The notes beneath the pieces were generated by a model. That model was given only the letters and a program-made list of their open reading frames with translations, was not told where the DNA came from and ran no database searches. Shown in pieces: positions 24,425 to 32,601 of a stretch of DNA of 64,000 nucleotides. How positions within the stretch are numbered: position 1 is the first letter of the stretch; every line of letters begins with the position of its first letter. Origin of the DNA: Cyclobacteriaceae bacterium (GTDB lineage: Bacteria; Bacteroidota; Bacteroidia; Cytophagales; Cyclobacteriaceae); contig JALHOT010000002.1 of NCBI GenBank assembly GCA_022842845.1, forward strand, positions 1 through 64,000, in the 5' to 3' direction. A program made the position numbers and the translations under genes.

Positions 24425-25240
24425 CTATAACTGTTTAATGAGTTCTACATATAAGTCTGTTAACTTGGCTTCCGCCTTTCCTGCTACCTCCACAATTTCT
24501 TGAATATTAGCAGGCTTCAAATTATCCGGGTCGCAATCATCGGTTAATACAGAAATGGCACAGCAGGGAAGACCTGCATGATTGGCGACAATCACTTCCG
24601 GCACTGTACTCATGCCAACAGCATCTGCACCGATGCGATGTAAAAATCTGTACTCAGCCCTAGTTTCTAAATTAGGTCCCATAACACCCACATAAACACC
24701 TTCGTTAAGTTTGATCCCCTTATCCTTAGCAATAGTCTTCAGCTTCTTATTAAGCATCTTTGAATACGGCTGACTCATATCAGGGAATCGAGGCCCTAAT
24801 ACTTCATAGTTTGTGCCGCGCAATGGATTATCCGGTTGAAGATTGATATGGTCATCGATCAACATCAGTTCGCCCTTCTTCCAATTCAAATTCATGTTAC
24901 CGGCAGCATTAGAAATTAATAAATGTTTCACGCCAAGCATTTTCATAACACGAACCGGCAGAGTAATTTGCTGCATGCTGTAACCTTCATAATAATGAAA
25001 GCGCCCTTGCATGGCCAATACTTTCTTGCCCTTTACTTCTCCGTAGATCAATTGGCCTTTGTGAAACTCGACTGTTGAAATTGGAAACTTGGGAATAGAG
25101 TTATAGGGAATTTGGGTAGCTTTCTTTATTTCTTTTACGAATAGATTACCAAGCCCTGTACCTAAAATAACACCTACCTCCGGTGCTTCTACACCTCTGC
25201 TTTTGATATAATCACTCGCTTCTTGAATTTCCTTTAACAT
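24425..25240 (-). CDS. Purine nucleoside phosphorylase, type I
   Basis: Cleaves purine (deoxy)nucleosides with phosphate to base and (deoxy)ribose-1-phosphate. Motifs of the trimeric family are G-V-I-L-G-T-G-L-G, G-R-F-H-Y-Y-E-G-Y, S-N-A-A-G and G-A-D-A-V-G-M-S-T-V-P-E. I start at the ATG at 25240 (MLKEIQ); the longer frame begins with TTG at 25246. It lies downstream of arsS in the same direction but a terminator-like hairpin sits in between, so it may have its own leader. It could be ordinary purine salvage, or could trim adenine from an ArsS product. Confidence 0.93.
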   Translation of the reverse strand: MLKEIQEASDYIKSRGVEAPEVGVILGTGLGNLFVKEIKKATQIPYNSIPKFPISTVEFHKGQLIYGEVKGKKVLAMQGRFHYYEGYSMQQITLPVRVMKMLGVKHLLISNAAGNMNLNWKKGELMLIDDHINLQPDNPLRGTNYEVLGPRFPDMSQPYSKMLNKKLKTIAKDKGIKLNEGVYVGVMGPNLETRAEYRFLHRIGADAVGMSTVPEVIVANHAGLPCCAISVLTDDCDPDNLKPANIQEIVEVAGKAEAKLTDLYVELIKQL

Positions 25241-25265
25241 AAACAATTAATATAAAAGTGAAGAT

Positions 25266-25292
25266 AAAAAAAGAAGCCGGAATAATCCGGCT
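25266..25292 (-). terminator. Terminator-like hairpin in front of the phosphorylase gene
   Basis: Read on the minus strand: AGCCGGA, loop TTAT, TCCGGCT, then TC and seven T. It ends about 25 bases before the phosphorylase ATG, too close for a full promoter after it, so it may be the arsS terminator with read-through or an attenuator in the phosphorylase leader. Confidence 0.75.
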
Positions 25293-25385
25293 CTTGCGTA
25301 AAGCATTTGAAGTTCTATTCCAAAATTTGATATTTATACACACCTGGTCTTTAAATCTTTCACGAACAAATCCCTATGTAAATAC

Positions 25386-25403
25386 TTGTTACAAAAGTTA
25401 AGA
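25386..25403 (-). promoter_or_regulatory. 18-base motif, copy 1
   Basis: TTGTTACAAAAGTTAAGA on the plus strand, identical to 35567-35584. It lies 146 bases upstream of the phosphorylase ATG; the other copy lies about 160 bases upstream of the TonB receptor ATG, in the same orientation. Confidence 0.4.
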
Positions 25404-25417
25404 GCATCAATTATTCA

Positions 25418-26473
25418 TTAGGCAACTGCACCCTGACAACTCGAACCTGCGCCAGCAGTACAGGCAAAACAATGCTGATTGATTACAATATCTCTTCTGC
25501 TCAAACGCTCCATGTCAAAGTCGCTAATATGCTGGCATGCAGCTGAACTTGTTTTTAAGCCCAGCATTTGGTTAAAATCACAATCGTACAGATTTCCTTG
25601 CCAATCTACCGATATGGTGTTGCGACACATAACACCTGGAACAGCGGCCGGATTAAACGCGTTGACAAGCTTTTCCATATACTCTTCATAATTACCACTC
25701 TCTATCAAAAAATCGAGGTAACGACTGATGGGTATATTGGTAATCGTTAAAAGGCTGTTGAAATCTATATTAGAATGATCCTTCAACTCCTTCTTAAAAT
25801 CTCTTTGCAGTTGCATTTGATCACCTGGTAAAAAAGCACCTGTCGGATTATACACTAAATCAAGGATGAGGCCAGATTCTTCTTTTCCATAGCCCACTTC
25901 ATTCAACAACTTCAACGCCTCCACTGATGTTTCAAACACACCTTCACCACGCTGCCGATCCGTTTTATCTGCCTTATAAAAAGGTAATGAAGAACAAATG
26001 CGAACACCATGCTCTTTAAAAAAGCTGGGCAGGTCGTAGTACTTAGGGTTGGCGAGAATAATGGTGAGGTTCGAACGCACTATAATTTCCTGAACACCAA
26101 TTCTCTTTGCCTCAGCCACAAACCACCTGAAATCAGGATTCATTTCAGGGGCGCCACCTGTAATATCAAGGGTGTGAATTTTTGTTTGCGCCAAAACATT
26201 CAGGCATTGCTGCATGGTTTGGCGTGTCATAATTTCTCTGCGGTCAGGCCCGGCATCTACATGGCAATGCTTACAAACCTGATTGCACATATAGCCAATG
26301 TTTACCTGGAAAATTTCCAAGGCAGCCGGTTTCAGCGGAAAAAAATTGACGGACTTAATTTTCTGTTGAAAGGTGGGCAATTTTCCCTCTTTAAAAATAC
26401 CATTGCTCAGGTACTCCACTTGCTTTTCTTGTTGGGCAAGCTGATGATGGCGCGCATGCAGGCTCTTTATCAT
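25418..26473 (-). CDS. arsS: Arsenosugar-type radical SAM protein ArsS
   Basis: Radical SAM enzyme. The cluster motif is C63-x3-C67-x2-C70 in Y-M-C-N-Q-V-C-K-H-C-H-V-D-A-G-P, followed by D-I-T-G-G-A-P-E. The C-terminal region keeps several cysteines (V-M-C-R-N, Y-D-C-D-F-N) and ends in C-F-A-C-T-A-G-A-G-S-S-C-Q-G-A, a tail diagnostic for the ArsS family. ArsS proteins are implicated in joining the 5'-deoxyadenosyl group to dimethylarsenic on the way to arsenosugars. Its AhpD-like partner is directly upstream. No arsM methyltransferase gene is in the window, so the arsenic assignment rests on the family. Confidence 0.88.
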   Translation of the reverse strand: MIKSLHARHHQLAQQEKQVEYLSNGIFKEGKLPTFQQKIKSVNFFPLKPAALEIFQVNIGYMCNQVCKHCHVDAGPDRREIMTRQTMQQCLNVLAQTKIHTLDITGGAPEMNPDFRWFVAEAKRIGVQEIIVRSNLTIILANPKYYDLPSFFKEHGVRICSSLPFYKADKTDRQRGEGVFETSVEALKLLNEVGYGKEESGLILDLVYNPTGAFLPGDQMQLQRDFKKELKDHSNIDFNSLLTITNIPISRYLDFLIESGNYEEYMEKLVNAFNPAAVPGVMCRNTISVDWQGNLYDCDFNQMLGLKTSSAACQHISDFDMERLSRRDIVINQHCFACTAGAGSSCQGAVA

Positions 26474-26552
26474 ACGTACATTATTAGTTGATCGTTAAAG
26501 GTTGTTGGTTGATCTTTGAATTTTCCCGAACAACGAATAACTATTTAGTACA

Positions 26553-26891
26553 TCACATCGATAGTTTCTTGGCTTTGTTCATCATCATTACCCCATGGAC
26601 AAGAGAAGCCCCTCCTCGAATAGCTGCCGCCACATGAATGGCTTCCATCATACCTTTCTCGGTGGCTCCCTTTTCGAGCGAGTCTTGCGTGTAGGCATCA
26701 ATGCAATAAGGGCATTGCACTGTATGGGCTACGGCCAGGGCTATTAAAGATTTTTCGCGCGCTGTTAAATCTCCTTCTTTAAAAACTTCACCATAGTAAT
26801 CAAAAAACTTGGCGGCCAGATTTTTATCCCAGTCAGCAATATTGCCAAACTTCTTAAGATCAGCAGAATTGTAATAAGTATTGTTCTCCAT
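26553..26891 (-). CDS. AhpD-like carboxymuconolactone decarboxylase family protein, ArsS-associated
   Basis: A 112-residue all-helical protein of the AhpD/CMD family with the redox motif C60-P-Y-C63 in V-Q-C-P-Y-C-I-D-A-Y-T, and downstream A-A-I-R-G-G-A-S-L-V-H-G. Members of this subtype occur next to arsS and are annotated as arsenosugar-biosynthesis-associated peroxidase-like proteins. A thiol-based peroxidase or reductase activity is plausible. It sits 79 bases upstream of arsS on the same strand. Confidence 0.87.
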   Translation of the reverse strand: MENNTYYNSADLKKFGNIADWDKNLAAKFFDYYGEVFKEGDLTAREKSLIALAVAHTVQCPYCIDAYTQDSLEKGATEKGMMEAIHVAAAIRGGASLVHGVMMMNKAKKLSM

Positions 26892-26985
26892 AATAAAATT
26901 TGAGGTAAGTTAAATCATTTGGCTTTATTGCAATATCGCCAACGCGACAAAAGATCTGACAGGTAGAGAAACTGAAAGAAGCGTT

Positions 26986-27930
26986 TTAGCCCGGCAAGGC
27001 AATGCGGTAAGATTTACCCTTTTTAACTGAAAGAGATTCATCACGCAACCATGGATTAAGGCGCTTGATTGTTTTGTAGTTAGTATTATGTGTTAGAGAA
27101 AAATTGACTAAACTCTTTATAGACTCTTTCACTTCAATATATTTCACGGCTTCCTCTTCGTATAATTCTTCTTGTGCTAATTCAAACCCATACTTTAATG
27201 GGTTTTGCATGATTTCTTTCATCGCAACAAGTCTGAATATATAACGTGATGTTTCATCATTCAGAAAAAGATCGTAATAAGAAGTAACTTTCTGATTATC
27301 GATGGCTTTTTGCAGCCCGGTCATGCCCCTGTTATAAGAAGCGGCTGCGAGTGTCCAGCTACCAAACTTTTGGTGGGCATCTTTTAAGTATTGACAGGCA
27401 GCATAGGTAGATTTAATAGGGTCATAACGCTCATCTACTTCTTTATTTATTTCGAGACCGTACGCTTTACCAGCATCTTTCATAATTTGCCAAAAGCCTA
27501 CTGCTTCCCTTGGTGAAACCTGATTAAGCAGGGCACTTTCAATCAAGGGCAGATATTTAAAATCTTCCGGAATATTATTCTCTTTCAAGATCTTCTCCAT
27601 TTGAGGCAACCAGCGGTTTGCTCTTTTGATGATGAAGAGTGTACTGCTGTGCAAATAGCTGTTGATTTGTAATTCCCGATCCAGTCGTTCGCGCACATCA
27701 TTAATGTCCATCGGCATGGATTCACCTGCAAAATCCATTTGAGCAGGAATGCGAAAAGGTTTGGCTACAAAAGCAGTGGGGACTTCTGTAACCAAAGCTT
27801 CGTTATTGTCAGATATTTCTGTCGCAACAGCTACGCTTGTTTGCCGAGTCTCTTGATACGTGATGTATCCGAGCAAAATCAGTAAGGTAGCCGTGGAGAT
27901 AAAAAGTGAAATATCTTTGCTTATGCTCAT
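26986..27930 (-). CDS. Lytic transglycosylase, SLT domain (MltD-like)
   Basis: Peptidoglycan lytic transglycosylase. The catalytic glutamate is in L-P-L-I-E-S-A-L, followed by A-V-G-F-W-Q-I-M and the A-A-S-Y-N-R-G motif. A membrane anchor or signal lies at about residues 8-25. The end (F-S-L-T-H-N-T-N-Y-K-T-I-K-R-L-N-P) looks like one LysM-type module. I start at the ATG at 27930 (MSISKDI), since the longer frame to 27990 overlaps the upstream LOG gene by 44 bases; from 27930 the gap is 16 bases. Confidence 0.87.
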   Translation of the reverse strand: MSISKDISLFISTATLLILLGYITYQETRQTSVAVATEISDNNEALVTEVPTAFVAKPFRIPAQMDFAGESMPMDINDVRERLDRELQINSYLHSSTLFIIKRANRWLPQMEKILKENNIPEDFKYLPLIESALLNQVSPREAVGFWQIMKDAGKAYGLEINKEVDERYDPIKSTYAACQYLKDAHQKFGSWTLAAASYNRGMTGLQKAIDNQKVTSYYDLFLNDETSRYIFRLVAMKEIMQNPLKYGFELAQEELYEEEAVKYIEVKESIKSLVNFSLTHNTNYKTIKRLNPWLRDESLSVKKGKSYRIALPG

Positions 27931-27946
27931 GTAAAAGCTGAACGTG

Positions 27947-28705
27947 TTAAAAGTTAGGAGAAAGTAAATACTTAGAATAGAAGTCGTCAATAACTTTCAC
28001 TGCCTCTTCTGGGGTATCAACGATACTGAATAACTCCAGATCTTCTTCATTGGCATTTTTCTCTTTACCAATTAATACTTTCGTAACCCAATCCACAAAA
28101 CCCTTCCAATATTCCTTTCCAACCAATACAATAGGAAAGCGTCCAATCTTTTTGGTTTGTATCAGGGTGAGGGCCTCCGTTAATTCATCCAAGGTTCCGA
28201 AACCACCCGGCATTACGATAAAGCCTTGGGAGTATTTCATAAACATTACTTTGCGCACAAAGAAGTAATCGAAAGTGATCAGCTTATCGGGGTCGATATA
28301 GATATTTCCCTTTTGTTCGAATGGCAAAAAAATATTTAATCCTACAGACTTGCCTTTGGCCCTATGTGCTCCGCGGTTACCTGCCTCCATAATACCGGGG
28401 CCTCCACCGGTTATTACTCCATAGCCATGTTGTACCAATTTAAAGGCAATTTCATCGGCCATTTTATAATATGGGTTAGTTGGCTTTGTACGTGCAGAAC
28501 CAAAAATGGTAACGCAAGGACCGATCTTGGCTAGTTTTTCAAACCCCTCCACAAATTCACTCATGACTTTAAAAATCACCCATGAGTCGGAGCTTTTTAT
28601 TTCTGCCCAATCTTTATCAACAAATGCCTTTCTGATTTTATGTTCTTCTTCAATGGCCTGCTTCAGCAGGTTTTCATCAACTTTTTTTGATTTCTTTTTT
28701 GACAT
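27947..28705 (-). CDS. LOG family nucleotide phosphoribohydrolase-like protein
   Basis: Rossmann-like LOG family (cytokinin riboside monophosphate phosphoribohydrolase or nucleotide 5'-monophosphate nucleosidase). Family marks are I-T-G-G-G-P-G-I-M-E-A and the catalytic P-G-G-F-G-T-L-D-E. 252 residues, about 60 longer than short LOG proteins because of an acidic/basic N-terminal helix. In bacteria these hydrolyse AMP or other NMPs. It precedes the transglycosylase gene by 16 bases. Confidence 0.87.
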   Translation of the reverse strand: MSKKKSKKVDENLLKQAIEEEHKIRKAFVDKDWAEIKSSDSWVIFKVMSEFVEGFEKLAKIGPCVTIFGSARTKPTNPYYKMADEIAFKLVQHGYGVITGGGPGIMEAGNRGAHRAKGKSVGLNIFLPFEQKGNIYIDPDKLITFDYFFVRKVMFMKYSQGFIVMPGGFGTLDELTEALTLIQTKKIGRFPIVLVGKEYWKGFVDWVTKVLIGKEKNANEEDLELFSIVDTPEEAVKVIDDFYSKYLLSPNF

Positions 28706-28764
28706 ATCAATACTAAAATTACAACAAGGTAGTAAAACGAAAAGAAATGCAAATTAGTTGTGTA

Positions 28765-29679
28765 CTAGCATTTAGGCAGCAGGTTGGCCAGTGCCTCTTC
28801 TAAAGTTTTATATTGAAAGGAAAAACCGTTCTCTTGTATTTTTTTGGAAGACACATCACTGCCGTAAATAATCAAGTCAGCCATCTCTCCTAAAATCAAT
28901 TTTAAAGCAAAAGCAGGAACATTCGGCAAGAAAAGTGGTCTATGTAATTGTGTGGCAATGGCCTTGGTAAAAGCTTCATTACTTACCGCATAAGGTCCTG
29001 TGCCATTAAAAGCTCCCTGAAGGTTTTCGTGCTCTATCAAATGAATAAACATATTGCACAAATCATCAATATGTACCCAGCTGAGCATTTGTTTACCTGA
29101 AGCCAGGGCTGAGCCTGCAAAAAATTTAATCGGAGTTACCATCGGCACCAAAGCGCCTCCTTTGTCGCTCAAAACAATGCCAATTCGAAGTTTGGCTACA
29201 CGCAGCGGAAGCATATTCAGCTGATCAATAGACTCCTCCCACTGGCGGGTAACGGAAGCCAAGAAATCTTTCCCTGCGGGGCTATCCTCTGTAAATAATT
29301 CGCCCTTGAGATCAAAGCCATAATAGCCAATAGCTGAAGCGGAAATAAAATTCTTGATAGTATGATTTGTATGCTTGAGTGTATTGTAAAGCAATTGTGT
29401 GGATTGTGTTCTGCTATCCAAAATTTCTCGCTTTCGTTGTTCGGTCCAACGCTTGTCTGCTATACCTGCCCCTGCCAGGTGAACGATGGTATCAATATTG
29501 TTGAGGGCTTCAGAATCAATTGATTGCCTTTCTACATTCCAGGTAAAAGAAGGCACAGTACCCTTCTTAGCGTTTCGCCCAAGATGCGATACATGATGCC
29601 CCTTTTCAAGAAGAAGCTCTGTCAGTCTTTGCCCAATTAAGCCTGAGGCACCTGTGATTAAAATATTTTTCTTAGTCAA
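28765..29679 (-). CDS. TIGR01777-type NAD(P)-dependent epimerase/oxidoreductase (YfcH-like)
   Basis: Extended SDR with the nucleotide-binding G-A-S-G-L-I-G at residues about 10-16, then I-V-H-L-A-G-A-G-I-A-D-K-R-W and S-A-S-A-I-G-Y-Y-G. The DUF1731-like end (A-F-A-L-K-L-I-L-G-E-M-A) is typical of this family. Start codon is TTG at 29679 (TTG ACT AAG): an in-frame TAG lies 18 bases upstream and there is no ATG before the dinucleotide motif. 304 residues, usual length. Reaction unknown. Confidence 0.88.
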   Translation of the reverse strand: MTKKNILITGASGLIGQRLTELLLEKGHHVSHLGRNAKKGTVPSFTWNVERQSIDSEALNNIDTIVHLAGAGIADKRWTEQRKREILDSRTQSTQLLYNTLKHTNHTIKNFISASAIGYYGFDLKGELFTEDSPAGKDFLASVTRQWEESIDQLNMLPLRVAKLRIGIVLSDKGGALVPMVTPIKFFAGSALASGKQMLSWVHIDDLCNMFIHLIEHENLQGAFNGTGPYAVSNEAFTKAIATQLHRPLFLPNVPAFALKLILGEMADLIIYGSDVSSKKIQENGFSFQYKTLEEALANLLPKC

Positions 29680-29695
29680 GATTAGTAAGTTTAGC

Positions 29696-29703
29696 TAGTT
29701 TTG
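29696..29703 (+). promoter_or_regulatory. -7 element upstream of the coiled-coil protein gene
   Basis: TAGTTTTG matches TAnnTTTG; no clear -33 TTG. A start near 29710 would give a 21-base leader to the ATG at 29731 and excludes the TTG start at 29701. Confidence 0.4.
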
Positions 29704-29730
29704 AAAGATATATACAGAAACATGATCAAC

Positions 29731-30414
29731 ATGAAAAAGTTTGTGATCTTCTATTTTGTGCTTTCCTCTTCATTCTTATTTGCCCAAACGGTGCTGGTCA
29801 AACAGGAGAATCAGAAAATAAAAGGTGAGAGCCTGTATGGCTTTGCTACAACTATAGAAGCTCCAGCGTCTGAAGTCAGCAACGCTTTAGTAAGGTATTT
29901 AAAGACTTACGGAAAGCCAAAAGTTCAGGACAATCAAATTACAGTCAGCGAAACAACCTTTAGTGGCCAGGCGTATACAAAAGCTCTAATTGCCAGCAGT
30001 GAATTAAAGGGTAACAGCACAAAAGCCTGGATGGGCATTAACCTGAAGGAGTGGGCAGCAGATTCATCGGTAGTGCTGAGCCAGTTAGAGGACATGGTCA
30101 AGCAATTTGGCGTAAACTTTTACCGAGATAAAATTCAGGCGCAAATTGATGAGGCGCAAAAGGCGGTTGATATTGTAGACAAACAACAACAACGTACGCT
30201 TAACGAACAACAAAACATACAACAGCGCATTGAAAGTAATAAGCGGGAACATCAACAATTGGTAAAAGCCATCCAGAAAAACAGAGCAGATTCTGCTGCC
30301 TTGGTTATTCGCTTACAAGTGAACAAGGCCAGCAATGATTCACTCAAAGTTGTGTCTGAAAAAGTAAAACAGGCCTTAATTTTTCAAAGAGAAAGACAAA
30401 GCAAGGTTAATTAA
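29731..30414 (+). CDS. Periplasmic coiled-coil protein of unknown function
   Basis: A 227-residue exported protein; I start at the ATG at 29731 (MKKFVIFYFV), giving a signal peptide cut after L-F-A-Q. The first half is a mixed alpha/beta domain, with A-T-T-I-E-A-P-A-S-E-V-S-N-A-L as a lipid-binding- or START-like opening, though that resemblance is weak. Residues about 140-227 are a long Gln/Lys-rich coiled coil. Convergent with, and overlapping by eight bases, the lipoprotein gene that follows. No family recognised. Confidence 0.7.
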   Translation: MKKFVIFYFVLSSSFLFAQTVLVKQENQKIKGESLYGFATTIEAPASEVSNALVRYLKTYGKPKVQDNQITVSETTFSGQAYTKALIASSELKGNSTKAWMGINLKEWAADSSVVLSQLEDMVKQFGVNFYRDKIQAQIDEAQKAVDIVDKQQQRTLNEQQNIQQRIESNKREHQQLVKAIQKNRADSAALVIRLQVNKASNDSLKVVSEKVKQALIFQRERQSKVN

Positions 30415-31003
30415 TCAGAGCCGAATCGGCCGCTTGTTTGGCCTCTTCTAAAAATTTCCAGGAAGAATTCTCCGTATAATCCCACCGATTGATTCTATCG
30501 TTGTAATAAAAGTCATTGTTTGGGGTGTGTACATACTGCTTGTTTCCAATAAATTTAGAGACGTTGCCCCTCCTCACCATCTCTTTAAAAAGCTCAGCGC
30601 CTTTCTCTTCCATTTCCTCTTTTGTAAAACGAGGCGTATGGTAAAGGAGCATGAGATAGTTCAAGTTGCCATTGCTATCGGTTCTGAAATATCCGCCCAG
30701 GCCACGATAATGTTCGTAAAGGCTGGTATAGTCTCGGTGGCTGAAGAAAAAAATATTGGCGGTATCTGTTTTTACCGCATAGCGCAATTGCCCGCCAGTT
30801 TCTTTAATGAAGTTATCGTAGAATACTTTATGCTCAGCCTTAGTTCTTTCTTCATAGACAACATGATCGGGTTTTTTAATGACAAAGGGAGCTACTGTGT
30901 TCATCCAGCGTTCGTACTCCTCCTGGCTTAAGTTTTGTTTAGCCTCATACTGAGTGCTGCATCCTGCCAATAAAATCAATATAAAAACAAATCCCCGATT
31001 CAT
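30407..31003 (-). CDS. Lipoprotein of unknown function
   Basis: A 198-residue lipoprotein with lipobox L-A-G-C at residues about 12-15. The body is alpha/beta with conserved-looking aromatic stretches (F-F-S-H-R-D-Y-T-S-L-Y-E-H-Y-R-G-L-G-G-Y-F-R), which could form a small ligand-binding domain; no family recognised. Its gene starts 17 bases after a hairpin that probably ends the beta-helix lipoprotein transcript. Confidence 0.7.
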   Translation of the reverse strand: MNRGFVFILILLAGCSTQYEAKQNLSQEEYERWMNTVAPFVIKKPDHVVYEERTKAEHKVFYDNFIKETGGQLRYAVKTDTANIFFFSHRDYTSLYEHYRGLGGYFRTDSNGNLNYLMLLYHTPRFTKEEMEEKGAELFKEMVRRGNVSKFIGNKQYVHTPNNDFYYNDRINRWDYTENSSWKFLEEAKQAADSALIN

Positions 31004-31019
31004 ATGATTCTGTAAAATA

Positions 31020-31051
31020 GAAAGGTCTAAGAGAAAACTCCTAGACCTTTC
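31020..31051 (-). terminator. Terminator after the beta-helix lipoprotein gene
   Basis: Ten-base stem GAAAGGTCTA (31020-31029) / TAGACCTTTC (31042-31051) with an inner GAG-AAAA-CTC; on the minus strand it runs into TATTTTA. Confidence 0.75.
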
Positions 31052-31069
31052 ATTGAATTAAATTGATAA

Positions 31070-32449
31070 TTAATCCTGCTCGTAGTTAGTATTGATAGGA
31101 TCAAGTACGAACCAGGCTGAGCTGATGTTCCAACCAGCACCGGCACTGCTTCCAAAAGCACCGTAGTGTGCAGTGTTTTCGAAGAAGCTGTTGTTAGCAC
31201 TTAGGTTCGTAGCGCCTGTTAAATAAGGGCTATTGGCTGCCTGTAGTACAGGTAAATTTGTAAAGCTGTATACTGAGCCTGAAGGGAAGGCACCCAAAAT
31301 ATTAGTTATAGAAGCCTCCAAAGTATTAGCAGTAGCGAAATCTGCAGGAGCTGATGCACCGCTGGCTGCCTGTGTGGTATTAGCTGCAAATACGTTTTTG
31401 CTAACGGTTGATCCGGCTGTTGCAAAGTTTGCTGAGTTAGGGAAACCTGTAATGATAGAGTTGTAAACTTTAATGGCTGAGTTAGAGTTAATTTCTAAAC
31501 CGGCACGGTAGAAGTTGCTGGAAGCGTTAGCCGCTGCGAATAAGTAAGGACCCCACACTGTTACATGAGAGAAAGTAGGTGCAGAATGACGTGAAATACC
31601 ACCAACTGTAGGCGCTGTTGCGTTGCTGTTGCTGGATGATTCCCAGGCACGTGAACCAGAGATATCGGCCACTAAAGATGCACGAATTACAGCACCGTAT
31701 TGAATATTACCATTGTAACCACGGTCAGTATCAAAATCGTCATCTAAGGTTGAGTAAGCAACCAAATACTTGTGGTTTACTGATCCACCAAACCACTCGT
31801 AAGCATCATCGTTCGCATAAGAAATAACAATGTGATCAATCGTAGTACCAGAACCAACAGAACCCATGGTTAAGCTATTCAATTCGTTATCCTGAGAAAG
31901 TGCAATACCAGCAAATTCGATGCGGGTATACTGTAAGAAACCAGAGTTATCAGCATCTTGTGCATCGCCAGTACCAGGGCCATACACACCATTTTCTGAT
32001 CCTGCAGAAGCAGTGATACCTTCAATGGTTGCAGAGCCACCGTTGCTATTGTAGGCCTTACCTAAAATTACAACACCACCCCAATCGCCACGGTTACGGA
32101 AACCTGCCGGTGCTTGTGAAGTCATAATGATTGGTTTCTCAGCTGTTCCTTTCGCATCAATTTTAGCACCACGGTTAATAATCAATGTACCATCACTTTC
32201 CTTTTCACCAAAGATGATGGTGCCGGCAGGGATAGTAAGCGTTGCGGGTGATTGTACATATACCTTACCTCTAATTAAATATTGCTTAGAAGCATCCAAG
32301 GTAAGGTTAGCAGTGATCTCACCTTCCAATACTTCCAAAGTATCTTCATCTACATTTACATCGTCATCATCCTCGCATGATGACATCATGAACAATGAAC
32401 TTACTGCTACTACGCAGGCCATCATTCTGTACAGAAATTCTTTTTTCAT
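31070..32449 (-). CDS. Outer-surface parallel beta-helix lipoprotein
   Basis: A 459-residue lipoprotein; I start at the ATG at 32449 (MKKEFLYRMM), which gives a signal with lipobox M-S-S-C followed by the surface-export-like acidic E-D-D-D-D. The body is rich in N, G, S and T with recurring strands such as L-T-I-P-A-G-T-I-I-F-G, W-G-G-V-V-I-L-G-K-A and T-R-I-E-F-A-G, the look of a right-handed parallel beta-helix. It lies directly downstream of the TonB receptor gene, and both carry a related upstream dyad, so it is probably the surface partner of that receptor. Ligand unknown; not a SusD protein. Confidence 0.78.
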   Translation of the reverse strand: MKKEFLYRMMACVVAVSSLFMMSSCEDDDDVNVDEDTLEVLEGEITANLTLDASKQYLIRGKVYVQSPATLTIPAGTIIFGEKESDGTLIINRGAKIDAKGTAEKPIIMTSQAPAGFRNRGDWGGVVILGKAYNSNGGSATIEGITASAGSENGVYGPGTGDAQDADNSGFLQYTRIEFAGIALSQDNELNSLTMGSVGSGTTIDHIVISYANDDAYEWFGGSVNHKYLVAYSTLDDDFDTDRGYNGNIQYGAVIRASLVADISGSRAWESSSNSNATAPTVGGISRHSAPTFSHVTVWGPYLFAAANASSNFYRAGLEINSNSAIKVYNSIITGFPNSANFATAGSTVSKNVFAANTTQAASGASAPADFATANTLEASITNILGAFPSGSVYSFTNLPVLQAANSPYLTGATNLSANNSFFENTAHYGAFGSSAGAGWNISSAWFVLDPINTNYEQD

Positions 32450-32517
32450 GGTTATTGTTGCTTTGGTTAAAAACTGCACGAAAGTAGGTGGTCAATATAA
32501 CTGAGGCGTTAAACCAG

Positions 32518-32533
32518 TATTAGCAAATTGTTA
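32518..32533 (-). promoter_or_regulatory. Candidate operator, copy A
   Basis: TATTAGCAAATTGTTA (plus strand), one mismatch from 35461-35476. It contains the imperfect dyad TTAnCAA-n-TTGnTAc, 69 bases upstream of the beta-helix lipoprotein ATG. Confidence 0.4.
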
Positions 32534-32548
32534 CGGTGTAAAATGAAA

Positions 32549-32579
32549 CATGCCATCCCTAAGGTGTAGGAATGGCATG
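32549..32579 (-). terminator. Hairpin after the TonB receptor gene
   Basis: Stem 32549-32559 with 32569-32579 (CATGCCAT core). The single irregular pair is a G-U on minus-strand RNA but C-A on plus, so the structure favours the minus strand. The T tract after it (TTTCATTTT) is imperfect, allowing read-through into the lipoprotein gene. Confidence 0.65.
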
Positions 32580-32601
32580 CTGTTAAATTATTGTTAAAAG
32601 T

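Noticed and set aside
25241-25417. Purine riboswitch in front of the purine nucleoside phosphorylase gene
   Set aside because: The conserved purine-riboswitch core was not found by eye; only the terminator-like hairpin is supported.
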